Source: Lachnospiraceae bacterium (GTDB taxonomy: Bacteria > Bacillota > Clostridia > Lachnospirales > Lachnospiraceae). From it: a stretch of DNA of 60,593 nt. The stretch covers positions 1-60,593 of the forward strand of contig JAIKZQ010000053.1 in NCBI GenBank assembly GCA_024682075.1, given 5' to 3'. Position 1 is the first letter of the stretch, and each line of letters begins with the position of its first letter. Below the pieces are notes generated by a model. That model was not told where the DNA came from. It was given only the letters and a program-made list of their open reading frames with translations, and made no database searches. Below, in pieces: positions 44,447 to 53,280 of this stretch. The position numbers and the translations under genes are program-made.

Positions 44447-45568
44447 TTACATCACAAATCTCTCTCTTTGCTCCACTACTACTTTGATGCGTCCATCCTC
44501 TCCACGATGGACCTCTCCTCCGTTGAGTGTTGAGTGGCTCTCCACAATGCAATTCTCGATCACGGAGTTGTCTCCGATGTAGACATCATTGAGAATGATC
44601 GAATTCCTGATGATCGTGTTGTTGCCGATATAACTGGACTTGAAGAGTATCGAATTCTCCACGGTTCCGTTCACGATGCATCCGCTTGAAACAAGGGCAT
44701 TTCTCATCTGGGCTCCGGGATTATACTTTGCGGGCGGGAGATCATCAACCTTCGAGTAGATGTTGGGATACTGGTTGAAGAAATAATCCCTTACCTGAGG
44801 ATTCAGGAAATCCATGTTGGTGTCATAGTAATCTTCCACGGAAGCTATGTTCTTCCAGTAGGATGTGATCTTATATCCAAAGATCCTCTTGACGTCGCGG
44901 TATCTTATGATGACATCGCGCACGAAATCGTATCTGTCTTCCTCTGCACACTTTTCGATGACATCAATGAGAAGTCTTCTGCGGATGATGTAGATTCCGC
45001 ATGAGATGGTCCTGGTCTTGGGCTGGAGAGGCTTTTCCTCAAAGCCTACAACCCTCATGTCCTCATTCATCATGATGGTTCCGAAACGGGACATGTCAGC
45101 ATCTTCAGGCATGTCCTTGCACACGACGGTAATGTCGGCCTTCTTGTCCACATGATACTCAAGAAGAGTATTGAAATCCATCTTGTAGACGCAGTCACCC
45201 GGTGCGATTATGACGTAGGGCTCATGACTTTCTTTCAGGAATGAAAGGTTCTGATAAATGGCATCCGCGGTTCCTCTGTACCAGCTGCTGTTATCCGATG
45301 TCATCGCAGGAGTAAGGACATAGAGTCCGCCCTGCTTACGTCCGAAATCCCACCACTTCGATGAATTCATGTGCCTGTTAAGGCTTCCGGCATTGTACTG
45401 TGTGAACACGGCAACCTTCTGCACGTGGGAATTGGACATGTTGCTGAGCGTGAAATCTATGCTCCTGTAGCTTCCCGCTATCGGCATAGCGCATACGGCT
45501 CTCCGGTTCGAAAGCTCAGCCATTCTGTGATTGTTGCCTCCGGCAAGTATAATTCCGATTGCTCTCAT
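44447..45568 (-). CDS. glgD: Glucose-1-phosphate adenylyltransferase-like subunit GlgD
   Basis: Start at 45568 gives MRAIGIILAGGNNHRM, with GAGGAGAAGACT just before; the frame is open further upstream but has no better start. The product is 373 residues: a nucleotidyltransferase domain followed by a left-handed beta-helix (repeats such as SYIGNNTIIRNSIILNDVYI). The GlgC-type GGQGSRL pyrophosphate loop is altered here to GGNNHRM, as is typical of GlgD, the non- or weakly catalytic partner that stimulates GlgC. The pair makes ADP-glucose for glycogen. It starts 10 bases after glgC. Confidence 0.93.
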   Translation of the reverse strand: MRAIGIILAGGNNHRMAELSNRRAVCAMPIAGSYRSIDFTLSNMSNSHVQKVAVFTQYNAGSLNRHMNSSKWWDFGRKQGGLYVLTPAMTSDNSSWYRGTADAIYQNLSFLKESHEPYVIIAPGDCVYKMDFNTLLEYHVDKKADITVVCKDMPEDADMSRFGTIMMNEDMRVVGFEEKPLQPKTRTISCGIYIIRRRLLIDVIEKCAEEDRYDFVRDVIIRYRDVKRIFGYKITSYWKNIASVEDYYDTNMDFLNPQVRDYFFNQYPNIYSKVDDLPPAKYNPGAQMRNALVSSGCIVNGTVENSILFKSSYIGNNTIIRNSIILNDVYIGDNSVIENCIVESHSTLNGGEVHRGEDGRIKVVVEQRERFVM

Positions 45569-45578
45569 AGTCTTCTCC

Positions 45579-46847
45579 TCAATCCTCAGCCGTGATAAGA
45601 GTCTTTCCGGATCCGAGATATCCATCCGGATAATCATCCGCCGCGGTAACGCCGTAGACCACCGAATTCTTGCCTATCTTCACGCCGTCAGGTATCTCAC
45701 TCTTTTCACCGATGGTGACAAGCCCGTCGGTATAGATCTGAGGCGAAGTGTCGTTGGGCACCTCGTCGCCGATGCCCATTACCACGTTGTTACCTACTTT
45801 GACCTTCTCGGCAATGATAGCCTTGGTCAGCTCACAGCCTTCACCGATCACGGTCTCGTTCATTATGATCGAGTCCCTGACCACCGTGCCCTTTCCGATC
45901 CTGACGCCGCAGCCGATGACGGAATTATAAACTTTGCCTTCTATCTCACTTCCGACACCGATGATGCATCTCGATACCTCAGACTCGGATGAAAAATACT
46001 GAGGAGGCTGAATGTCACTCTTGGTGTAGATCTTCCAGTACTCTTCATAGAGATTGAACTCGGGAACTATGTCTATGAGCTCCATGTTGGCCTGCCAGTA
46101 TGAATGGAGAGTTCCGACATCTTTCCAGTAAGAATTGAACTCATATGCATAGAGTGCCGCACCCTTGTCACGGCAATACGGAATGATATGCTTGCCGAAA
46201 TCAAGATTCGGCTGATCCTTAAGTGCGAGCATTCCGTCGCGAAGCGTGCTCCAGTTGAAGATATAGATACCCATCGATGCAAGATTGCTGCGGGGATTCT
46301 TGGGCTTTTCCTCAAAGTCAACGATACGGCTGTCATCATCCGTGATCATGATTCCGAACCTGGATGCTTCCTCTATCGGAACGGGCATTACGGCTATTGT
46401 AAGATCCGCACCCTTCGACTTATGGAAGTCCAGCATGACTTCATAATCCATCTTGTAGATATGATCGCCGGAAAGGATCAGGACATAATCGGGATTGTAA
46501 TTCTCGATGTATTCCATGTTCTGGTAAATTGCATTTGCCGTGCCGGAATACCACTCACTTCCCTGAACACTCTCGTAAGGAGGCAGGACGCTGACACCGC
46601 CTATGTTTCTGTCAAGATCCCATGGAATTCCGATCCCTATGTGGGAATTCAGCCTTAGGGGCTGATACTGAGTCAGCACGCCGACCGTGTCTACACCGGA
46701 ATTGATGCAGTTGGACAAAGGGAAATCAATTATCCTGTATTTTCCGCCAAAAGAAACAGCGGGCTTCGCCACCTTGGAGGTGAGAACTCCCAGTCTGGAT
46801 CCCTGTCCGCCTGCCAATAGCATGGCTATCATTTCCTTTTTTACCAT
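45579..46847 (-). CDS. glgC: Glucose-1-phosphate adenylyltransferase, catalytic subunit
   Basis: The product is 422 residues. [14 protein letters not shown] is the pyrophosphate-binding loop, [19 protein letters not shown] follows, and GDHIYKMDY carries the metal-binding Asp. FEEKPKNP and the C-terminal beta-helix ([19 protein letters not shown] and on) complete the family. It converts ATP and glucose 1-phosphate to ADP-glucose, the rate-limiting step of glycogen synthesis. It forms an operon with glgD, ended by two tandem terminators. Confidence 0.96.
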   Translation of the reverse strand: MVKKEMIAMLLAGGQGSRLGVLTSKVAKPAVSFGGKYRIIDFPLSNCINSGVDTVGVLTQYQPLRLNSHIGIGIPWDLDRNIGGVSVLPPYESVQGSEWYSGTANAIYQNMEYIENYNPDYVLILSGDHIYKMDYEVMLDFHKSKGADLTIAVMPVPIEEASRFGIMITDDDSRIVDFEEKPKNPRSNLASMGIYIFNWSTLRDGMLALKDQPNLDFGKHIIPYCRDKGAALYAYEFNSYWKDVGTLHSYWQANMELIDIVPEFNLYEEYWKIYTKSDIQPPQYFSSESEVSRCIIGVGSEIEGKVYNSVIGCGVRIGKGTVVRDSIIMNETVIGEGCELTKAIIAEKVKVGNNVVMGIGDEVPNDTSPQIYTDGLVTIGEKSEIPDGVKIGKNSVVYGVTAADDYPDGYLGSGKTLITAED

Positions 46848-47182
46848 GTGCGAAAGCCTCCCGATCTTAGTCTTTCATCGAAATGTTCATTCGAGATACA
46901 TTTCCGAAAATGCCATTTTATGAAATGTTCCGAAATTGTTTTGGAATACGTTTTCTATTAGTTTTCATCGGGCATTTCACGTTTTTGTATTAACTACTAT
47001 AGCACTATAATCTGAAAAATTGAATAGTTTTCTCAAAAATTGTCTAACAATTTATAAAAATTCTGAAATATTACAATATTTAGTGGTAATCGGTGAAAAA
47101 AAGCACAAGACGAAACTAATCAAAGAGCCTCAGTTTTCCAGGAACAGACCTTTCATGATGCCTTCTTTTGCCGGCATCGAAT
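46848..47182. other. Divergent glgC-bioY intergenic region
   Basis: These bases hold no credible gene and are very AT-rich. On the minus strand TTCAAT (about 47023-47018) and TATAGT (about 47000) lie 17 bases apart, a weak candidate glgC promoter. GATGCC/GGCATC (47158-47179) can form a small hairpin. I see no riboswitch. The bioY control region starts at 47183. Confidence 0.4.
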
Positions 47183-47217
47183 AATTGTTAACCTTGGCAA
47201 AGAAATGGTTGACAATT
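47183..47217 (+). promoter_or_regulatory. BirA-type biotin operator 1
   Basis: AATTGTTAACC (47183-47193) and GGTTGACAATT (47207-47217) are inverted arms whose GTTAAC/GTTGAC cores lie 15 bases apart. This matches the TTGTTAACC-spacer-GGTTAACAA operators of the repressor form of biotin ligase BirA in Firmicutes. The right arm contains the promoter -35. Confidence 0.82.
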
Positions 47218-47237
47218 GGCAAAGCAAATGTTAACAT
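47209..47237 (+). promoter_or_regulatory. bioY promoter
   Basis: A perfect -35 TTGACA (47209-47214), a 17-base spacer and TAACAT (47232-47237, 4/6) lie 77 bases before the bioY start. The -35 is inside operator 1 and the -10 inside operator 2, so occupancy of either site should block RNA polymerase. Confidence 0.75.
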
Positions 47238-47260
47238 CACTACTCGTCCGGTTAACATTT
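47226..47260 (+). promoter_or_regulatory. BirA-type biotin operator 2
   Basis: AAATGTTAAC (47226-47235) and GTTAACATTT (47251-47260) form a perfect inverted repeat with GTTAAC cores 15 bases apart, the same geometry as operator 1 eight bases upstream. Confidence 0.82.
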
Positions 47261-47313
47261 GACGAGCATCAAAGAACCCGGATCATCAAAAACATAAGGA
47301 AAAATACAGATAA

Positions 47314-47940
47314 ATGAAAACACAAAATTCTCATCTTCAAGACATCATATACATCGGACTCTTTGCAGCACTCATTGCTGTATGCTCCCAGATTCAGATC
47401 CCGTCAGCGGTTCCCTTTACGCTGCAGACCTTTGCGGTCTTTCTGTGCACAGGGCTGCTCGGAGGAAAAAGAGGCACTATATCTGTCCTTGTCTATATCC
47501 TGCTGGGGATCGTAGGACTGCCGGTTTTCGCCGGATTCAAAGGAGGGATAGGATCTCTTCTGGGCCTTACCGGAGGATACATCATAGGATTTGTCTTCAC
47601 CGCACTCATCATGTGGGGATGTGAGAAGATGCATGCACTGAAGCAGGATGCACAGAGGAAAAGCTCCGATGATACTGCATCCGAAAGTCAGGGCGCTGAT
47701 ATCCGGAAAAAGACTGCAAATATGCCCACATTATTTCTCGCCCTGTCCATGCTTCTTGGGCTGATCGCATGCTACGCCTTCGGAACTGCGTGGTTTGTCA
47801 TCGTCTATTCCAATACAAAAGAGCCGATAGGAATCCTATCAGCCCTTATGTGGTGTGTATTTCCTTTTATCCTGCCGGACATCATCAAGATTGCCCTGGC
47901 GGTTCTGTTAACTCAGAGACTGAAGAGATTCGTCATCTGA
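47314..47940 (+). CDS. bioY: Biotin transporter substrate-binding subunit BioY
   Basis: The product is 208 residues with about six membrane segments. IIYIGLFAALIAVCSQIQIP, PFTLQTFAVFLCTGLLGGKR and a VYILLGIVGLPVFAGFKGG segment are the BioY signature. It is the S-component of an ECF transporter and needs the shared EcfA/A'/T module, which is not in this window. A polar loop of about 40 residues (105-142, Lys/Asp/Ser-rich) between segments 3-4 and 5 is longer than usual. Two BirA-type operators cover its promoter. Its stop overlaps the opposing chimera gene by 8 bases. Confidence 0.95.
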   Translation: MKTQNSHLQDIIYIGLFAALIAVCSQIQIPSAVPFTLQTFAVFLCTGLLGGKRGTISVLVYILLGIVGLPVFAGFKGGIGSLLGLTGGYIIGFVFTALIMWGCEKMHALKQDAQRKSSDDTASESQGADIRKKTANMPTLFLALSMLLGLIACYAFGTAWFVIVYSNTKEPIGILSALMWCVFPFILPDIIKIALAVLLTQRLKRFVI

Positions 47941-50137
47941 TTTCCGATGCAAGCTGCCTGGTAAATTCACTGCCATTGATCTGTCCTAAATAAACAAGAC
48001 TTACATAGTCAAGATAAATACTGGCATCGGACCAATTCATGGCGGTATCGCCATACAGGACGAATCCGTCCGCATTCATGGCCATTTCGTTGATTGCCAT
48101 GGTAAGGGGATCAAGTGAAGGCTGGGTTCCGTATACCTTCCATGAAGAAACGCCGCAGCCGTCGATATATCCGTAGTGGCAGATCCTCTTTCCGAGTTCA
48201 AAAGCATACTGTGCGGCAACAACCGGATGTCTTGATGAGGATGCAACCGCAAGTGTGTCGGAAGGACCTCCTATCAGCAGACAGTTACCCACGGGATTGA
48301 TCGAAGGGAAAGGACCGATCCCCACCCTGAAGTTCGCAAAAGTTGAGATTTCATGACTGTTCCATGAACCGTTGATATAGAAAGCATATCTGCCGGAAAT
48401 GAAACCGCCTTTTACATCATCATTGCTCTTATTCTGATCCATCTCGAAAAAGCCGGCCAGGAGCATGCTCTGGAAAGTGTCGATAGAGGCTTCAATGCCC
48501 GGATTGTTCCAGGTAGCCCTTCCGTTGAAAATATCACTCAGTGCATCGGGACCAAGAGTATTGAGCATTATGGGCTCGAGATACTCGCTGACGCACCATG
48601 TCTCTCTTCCTGCGCATCCGAAGGGAATGATGCCCTTCTTTTTCAGTTTGTTGCAGCAATCGATCAGATCGTTTATCGTTGCCGGAACCTCACTATAGCC
48701 AACCTTTGCCAGAATATCCATGTTGGCATACATCACAACATAGTTCATGGTAAGGGGAACTCCGTAATGGTGTCCGTCATAGGATGAGTTATCAAGCATC
48801 GTCTCGGGGAGCTCGGTCATGTAATCCTGATATGCATCATCAAGGCAGTACACTCTTCCCGCATCGACGAAGTCTCCGAGGAATGCACATGACCATGTAA
48901 AGAAGATATCAGGCATCTCATTTGCGGCTACTGCGGCCTTGATCTTAGTCTTATATGATTCATTCTCAAATGCTTCCCAGTAAAGCGTAACTCCGGGATA
49001 AGAAGATGCCATCTCGGCAATGGCCATCTCATAAGAATGCCTGTTACTGTCAGATTGAGTTGCGATGCACCACATGGTGAGTTCTACATCCCTTGCGTTA
49101 TCCAGTGTCTCGGGCTCGGTCACGACCGTGGAATCAATTCCGGGATCAGCGATGGTCTGAGGGCTGTCCCAGGTCAGCGAATCGGCAGTCCTGTCAACAA
49201 ACTCTCCGTCATATTCCTTGTATTCCTGCGCACCCGCTTCAGTGGTCAGAGTAAATCCATTCAGGGTAACGTAACAGGTTCCGGCGACAGCATCATAATG
49301 AGTGACAAAAGGACATCCTCTTGCAGGAGTGCCTCTTCCAACAGGTTCCTCATTCACGCATGAAAGAGTATCCTTCTGCACGATCATCGCACCGCTTCCG
49401 GTGATGAGTCCGTCCGCTATATCCACAAGAGTTGCTTCCCGGACTTCCTGAGCTGTCATGATATCCCAGGATCTGTTTTCCGCTTCCAGTTCAGCCAGCT
49501 TGTCCGAGAAATAATCATTTCCCGTGGCCTCGGCAGCTTCCGCGTATGCCGCCATCATGGCTTCGGTATCATCAAGCTTCTTGTAAGCCTTGATGATTCC
49601 TTTGTAAGCGTCTTCCGAATCGGGAGTGATCTCAAGAGCAGCCCTGAATGCCTCTATAGCCTCTTCGTATTCCTTGTCGGCAAGGCACTGCTCACCCTGC
49701 TCGATAAACCTTGCGGTCTTGGCCTCGTCCGAATTGTAGCTGATAAGGAAGAACATCAGACCGATGATTCCGGCAATGAGTGCAACACCTATCAGGGATA
49801 TTGCAATGATCTTGCCGTTTCCGGATTTTCCGGTACCGTTATCGGGCTTCTTCTTTTTCTCCTTGACCGGCTTCGGCGCAGGTGCGGGTGCTGCAGGCTG
49901 AACAGGTGTCTGAGCCGTCTGACCCGGAACAGGATTCACAGGCTGTGACGCAGTCGGAGTCGGTATGGGATTTACCGGCTGTGATGCGGTCGGAGCCGGT
50001 ATGGGATTTACCGGCTGTGACGCGGCAGGATTCGCTGCCTGATCGGCCGCCTGGCCGATTATCTGCCTGGCTCCGCAGGCAGTACAGAACATCTGGTTTT
50101 CACTATGCAATTTTGCTCCGCAGCTTCTGCAAAACAT
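47933..50137 (-). CDS. Chimera: zinc ribbon, membrane helix, TPR, pilin-like domain and sugar-binding-protein domain
   Basis: The product is 734 residues. It opens with a zinc ribbon (MFCRSCGAK...FCTACGAR, Cys 3, 6, 18, 21), then a Pro-rich tract of near-identical ASQPVNPIP repeats (about 39-70), a Lys-rich stop and one membrane helix (about 108-131). Outside follow TPR-like helices (about 140-215, YEEAIEAFRAALEITPDSED). Next is a block (about 225-305) that aligns with the orphan prepilin of this window: REATLVDIADG, TGSGAMIV and LTTEAGAQEY against REAFLADIAEG, TGAGSIEV and LTTEAGQQAY. The rest (about 350-734) is a family 1 extracellular sugar-binding-protein fold (VELTMWCIATQSDS, EMPDIFFTWSCAF, NGSWNSHEIS). 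No ABC permease is nearby. A membrane-tethered sensor is plausible; function unknown. Confidence 0.9.
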   Translation of the reverse strand: MFCRSCGAKLHSENQMFCTACGARQIIGQAADQAANPAASQPVNPIPAPTASQPVNPIPTPTASQPVNPVPGQTAQTPVQPAAPAPAPKPVKEKKKKPDNGTGKSGNGKIIAISLIGVALIAGIIGLMFFLISYNSDEAKTARFIEQGEQCLADKEYEEAIEAFRAALEITPDSEDAYKGIIKAYKKLDDTEAMMAAYAEAAEATGNDYFSDKLAELEAENRSWDIMTAQEVREATLVDIADGLITGSGAMIVQKDTLSCVNEEPVGRGTPARGCPFVTHYDAVAGTCYVTLNGFTLTTEAGAQEYKEYDGEFVDRTADSLTWDSPQTIADPGIDSTVVTEPETLDNARDVELTMWCIATQSDSNRHSYEMAIAEMASSYPGVTLYWEAFENESYKTKIKAAVAANEMPDIFFTWSCAFLGDFVDAGRVYCLDDAYQDYMTELPETMLDNSSYDGHHYGVPLTMNYVVMYANMDILAKVGYSEVPATINDLIDCCNKLKKKGIIPFGCAGRETWCVSEYLEPIMLNTLGPDALSDIFNGRATWNNPGIEASIDTFQSMLLAGFFEMDQNKSNDDVKGGFISGRYAFYINGSWNSHEISTFANFRVGIGPFPSINPVGNCLLIGGPSDTLAVASSSRHPVVAAQYAFELGKRICHYGYIDGCGVSSWKVYGTQPSLDPLTMAINEMAMNADGFVLYGDTAMNWSDASIYLDYVSLVYLGQINGSEFTRQLASEIR

Positions 50138-50160
50138 ATGATACCTCCATGGAACAATAA

Positions 50161-50928
50161 TTATTTGAGTTCAGTCACGTTACGCAAGATGAACTCTATG
50201 GACGAATTCCTTGCATTCATTCCGTCTGTCTCGTTGAACCCGTGCTGGGCATCCTTTATCTCGATCAGCTCAGCATCAGGGAAATTCTTCACGGCTCTTC
50301 TTGAATAATCTATGGGCACAACGGGATCCGCATCTCCGTGAATGATGATAACGGGGCCCGTGTAATTCTTTTGAAGTTTCTCCACATCTATGGATATGGC
50401 ATCCGTGTCATACTGAGGGGAAAGTTCCATTCCGAACACATCCTTTATGCCCTCCTCAAGTCTCTTCCTGGAATCATCGGGAATGACGTAAGCCGGATAC
50501 CAAAGGGCAAGTCCCTTTATCTCATTTCTCCTTCTAACGCCGATAATGGTTGATACGAACCCGCCCTGGCTTTCTCCCTGAAGAAACAGGTTGTCTGTAT
50601 CTACGAAGGGCATAGTCTTTACCTTATCGATCACAGCATCAAGGTCATCCGCTTCAGTGAGCACTGTCATCTCCTGCATCGTGCCGTCACTTGCAGAATT
50701 AACTCCGCCGCCGCAGAAATCGAAAAACACTATCGCTATCCCGCTCTCCGGGAACCACTGCGCATGGTGCAGGAACATCTCATAGCATGCGCCGAATCCG
50801 TGTGAAAAGATCACGGTCGGATATTTCCCGCCTTCTTCATCCGGTCTGAAAAGGACTCCCCTGATAGTCTGTCCTCTGCCATTAACGGTTTCAAAATATT
50901 CTTTTTTCACCGGATACTCCGTTTCCAT
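50161..50928 (-). CDS. Alpha/beta hydrolase, esterase-like
   Basis: The product is 255 residues without signal peptide. The catalytic triad is visible: Ser in LQGESQGGF (about 119), Asp in IIHGDADPVVP (about 199) and His in AQHGFNE (about 228); VIFSHGFGACYEM supplies the oxyanion loop. The overall pattern resembles cinnamoyl/feruloyl-esterase-like and dienelactone-hydrolase-like small esterases; the substrate is open. GGAGGATGA overlaps the start area. It lies 23 bases upstream of the chimera gene on the same strand and may share its transcript. Confidence 0.88.
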   Translation of the reverse strand: METEYPVKKEYFETVNGRGQTIRGVLFRPDEEGGKYPTVIFSHGFGACYEMFLHHAQWFPESGIAIVFFDFCGGGVNSASDGTMQEMTVLTEADDLDAVIDKVKTMPFVDTDNLFLQGESQGGFVSTIIGVRRRNEIKGLALWYPAYVIPDDSRKRLEEGIKDVFGMELSPQYDTDAISIDVEKLQKNYTGPVIIIHGDADPVVPIDYSRRAVKNFPDAELIEIKDAQHGFNETDGMNARNSSIEFILRNVTELK

Positions 50929-51028
50929 CAGTCATCCTCCTACCCTCATAAGTTATATTGTACATCAATTTGACCCTTTACGCACAAAAATGAGACGCGC
51001 AAACAAAACCCTCCCTTTTTGCACGCAC

Positions 51029-51058
51029 AAAAAAGACGTGCAGGATAACCTGCACGTC
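51029..51058 (-). terminator. Terminator of the PRPP synthetase operon
   Basis: GACGTGCAGG (51035-51044) and CCTGCACGTC (51049-51058) form a perfect 10-bp stem with an ATAA loop, followed on the minus strand by six T (51034-51029), 21 bases past the stop. Confidence 0.93.
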
Positions 51059-51079
51059 CGATGTTAACTGCTTACCGGA

Positions 51080-52276
51080 TCAGACATCCATCTCAAGCTC
51101 GCCGGAATTGTATCTCTGAACGATGTCCTGGATCCTCTTATTGGGATTGAGAAGATCCGAGATGGAAGAATCGTGATTCAGAGTATCGATGATGTATGCG
51201 ATGTACTTGCTCAGATCGCAGCTGATGTACCATTCCTTCTCAAGAAGCTCTGGAGTCTGGTAGATCAGGTTTGTGGTGAGGATCCTTGAAATGTTGCCCT
51301 TCTTGTATGCCTCATCGAACTTCGCAAGTCCGCCGGTGAAAAGACCGAAGGTGGAGAACACGAAGATGTTTCTTGCGTGCTTTTCCTTGAGCATCGAAGC
51401 TACTTCGAGAACGGAATCTCCGGAGGAGATCATGTCGTCCACGATGATCATGTCCTTGCCCGCAACATCACTTCCGAGGAACTCATGAGAGATGATGGGG
51501 TTCCTGCCGTTTACGATCTTCCTGTAATCACGTCTCTTGTAGAACATACCCATGTCTATTCCGAGAACGTTCGCAATATAGATGGCTCTTCTCATTCCGC
51601 CTTCATCGGGGGAGATGACCATCATGTGATCGGAATCGATCTGAAGTCCTTTCACGTGACGGAGAAGACCCTTAATGAACTGATAAGGTGTCTGCACGGT
51701 CTCAAATCCGTTCAGAGGTATCGCATTCTGAACTCTGGGGTCATGCGCATCAAAGGTGATGATATTGTCGACGCCCATGTGCACGAGTTCCTGAAGTGCT
51801 ATTGCACAGTCGAGGGATTCACGTGCTGTCCTCTTGTGCTGGCGGCTCTCATACAGGAAAGGCATGATGACCGTGATTCTGCGGGCCTTGCCTCCGACTG
51901 CCGCAATGATCCTTTTAAGATCCTGAAAATGATCGTCGGGTGACATATGATTGGTATGTCCGCAAAGAGAATATGTCTCGGCATAGTTGAGGACATCAAC
52001 GAGGATGTAAAGGTCCGTTCCTCTCACGGATTCAAGTATCTCACCCTTGCCTTCGCCGGAACCGAATCTCGGCACCCTTGCCTTGAGGAGATATGAATCT
52101 CTCTGATAACCTGAGAAAGCAAGCGAACCCTTGTGCTCACTCTCCCTTTCCTCACGCCACTTGACCAGATATGAATCGACCATCTCCGCAAGAGGCCTGC
52201 ACCCGTCTAAAGTGATGATCCCGAGGGATCCTACGGGTATGCTTTCGAGGTTTCTTTTTTCTTCATGCTTGGGCAT
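51080..52276 (-). CDS. prs: Ribose-phosphate pyrophosphokinase (long variant)
   Basis: The product is 398 residues, about 80 longer than the common form, with an N-terminal extension and insertions. The core is clear: IIAAVGGKARRITVIMPFLY, ARESLDCAIALQELV, TFDAHDPRVQNAIP and the PRPP loop MIIVDDMISSGDS. It makes PRPP from ribose 5-phosphate and ATP for nucleotide, His and Trp synthesis. Long variants coexist with a standard copy in some Clostridia, so this may be a paralogue. It is the last gene after dnaD and dnaC (11 bases), ending at a strong terminator. Confidence 0.88.
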   Translation of the reverse strand: MPKHEEKRNLESIPVGSLGIITLDGCRPLAEMVDSYLVKWREERESEHKGSLAFSGYQRDSYLLKARVPRFGSGEGKGEILESVRGTDLYILVDVLNYAETYSLCGHTNHMSPDDHFQDLKRIIAAVGGKARRITVIMPFLYESRQHKRTARESLDCAIALQELVHMGVDNIITFDAHDPRVQNAIPLNGFETVQTPYQFIKGLLRHVKGLQIDSDHMMVISPDEGGMRRAIYIANVLGIDMGMFYKRRDYRKIVNGRNPIISHEFLGSDVAGKDMIIVDDMISSGDSVLEVASMLKEKHARNIFVFSTFGLFTGGLAKFDEAYKKGNISRILTTNLIYQTPELLEKEWYISCDLSKYIAYIIDTLNHDSSISDLLNPNKRIQDIVQRYNSGELEMDV

Positions 52277-52287
52277 AAAATAATCTC

Positions 52288-53259
52288 CTATAATACGGAT
52301 CTTAAATCAGGTCCGCTTAGTTTCAAGATATCATATGAGCCCGTCAGTCTGGAAAAGATCCTGTCAGAATAACGGTCCCTTAAGAGAGAAAGCTCGAGAT
52401 TCGTGGAGATTATCACGGATCTTCTGGAATTGTATCTCTCGTTTATGATCGTAAAAAGTTCCGTTCCCACAAAAGAATTTGTCATCTCGGTTCCGAGATC
52501 ATCGATTATGAGAAGGTCACAGCCGTAAATACGGTCTCTTATCGCTTCTGCCTCGGGCTTCTTCTCATCGGAAAACTGTGCCTCGGCCAGAGAATCGAAA
52601 AGAGTCTTGGCGCTCATGTACACCACGCTGTGATAGGTGGAGAGCAGTTCATCAGCTATGCAGGAGCTAAGGAAGCTCTTGCCGGTACCTACTGTACCAC
52701 AAAACATGATATTTCGGTAGTCGGTATCAAAGGAGTTTATGAAACCTTTACAAAATTCGACAGCCTTAAGGAAATGCTCCTTTGTCTCTCCTTCGAAGAT
52801 ATCGGTCCTCATGACTGAAAAATTGTTCTTTTCCAGCATCTGAGCCATTCCGGAGTCCTTCAGAAGGAGTTCCGATTCTCTCTTCCTGAAGCACTTGCAT
52901 TTCCGTGCAGGTCCGCTCTCACTCTCTATGTAACCCGTATCGTGACAATCGGGGCATGTATAGATCTTGTTAAGATACGAAGGATCGACGCCTGCTGCCC
53001 TTGCGGCTTCGTCCCTCTTTGCATGGGCTGCAGCGACCTGCTCATCAACCGCACGCTCGGCATCAGGGCCTTCATCGCTCTTGAGTGCACAGAAAGCCTT
53101 CTTAAGGAGAAGGTCTGCAATATTATCATCCATCTCCTTAAGTTCCGGATGATCCGCATACACCTTCTTAAGCCTCTCATCATAGAGCCTGTCGTTCTCG
53201 GTTCTTATGCGCAGGTATTCTTCCTGAATCTTTTCATAGGACGCATTCTGTAGTGCCAT
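52288..53259 (-). CDS. dnaC: DnaC/DnaI-like helicase loader ATPase
   Basis: The product is 323 residues. A Cys cluster YTCPDCHDTGYI...KCKCF (about 98-119) resembles the zinc-binding region of DnaI-type loaders. The AAA+ core follows: Walker A CGTVGTGKSFLS (about 190), Walker B DLLIIDDLGTEM (about 249) and ISTNLELSLLRDRYSDRIFS with the arginine finger. It should load the replicative helicase DnaB at origins or restart sites. It follows the DnaD-like gene by 21 bases, which supports a joint role. Confidence 0.93.
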   Translation of the reverse strand: MALQNASYEKIQEEYLRIRTENDRLYDERLKKVYADHPELKEMDDNIADLLLKKAFCALKSDEGPDAERAVDEQVAAAHAKRDEAARAAGVDPSYLNKIYTCPDCHDTGYIESESGPARKCKCFRKRESELLLKDSGMAQMLEKNNFSVMRTDIFEGETKEHFLKAVEFCKGFINSFDTDYRNIMFCGTVGTGKSFLSSCIADELLSTYHSVVYMSAKTLFDSLAEAQFSDEKKPEAEAIRDRIYGCDLLIIDDLGTEMTNSFVGTELFTIINERYNSRRSVIISTNLELSLLRDRYSDRIFSRLTGSYDILKLSGPDLRSVL

Positions 53260-53280
53260 CTGAAAATCCGTTTTCCCCCT

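Noticed and set aside
45579..45637. N-terminal extension of GlgD
   Set aside because: The frame is open upstream, but GAGGAGAAGACT before 45568 and the family N-terminus fix the shorter start.
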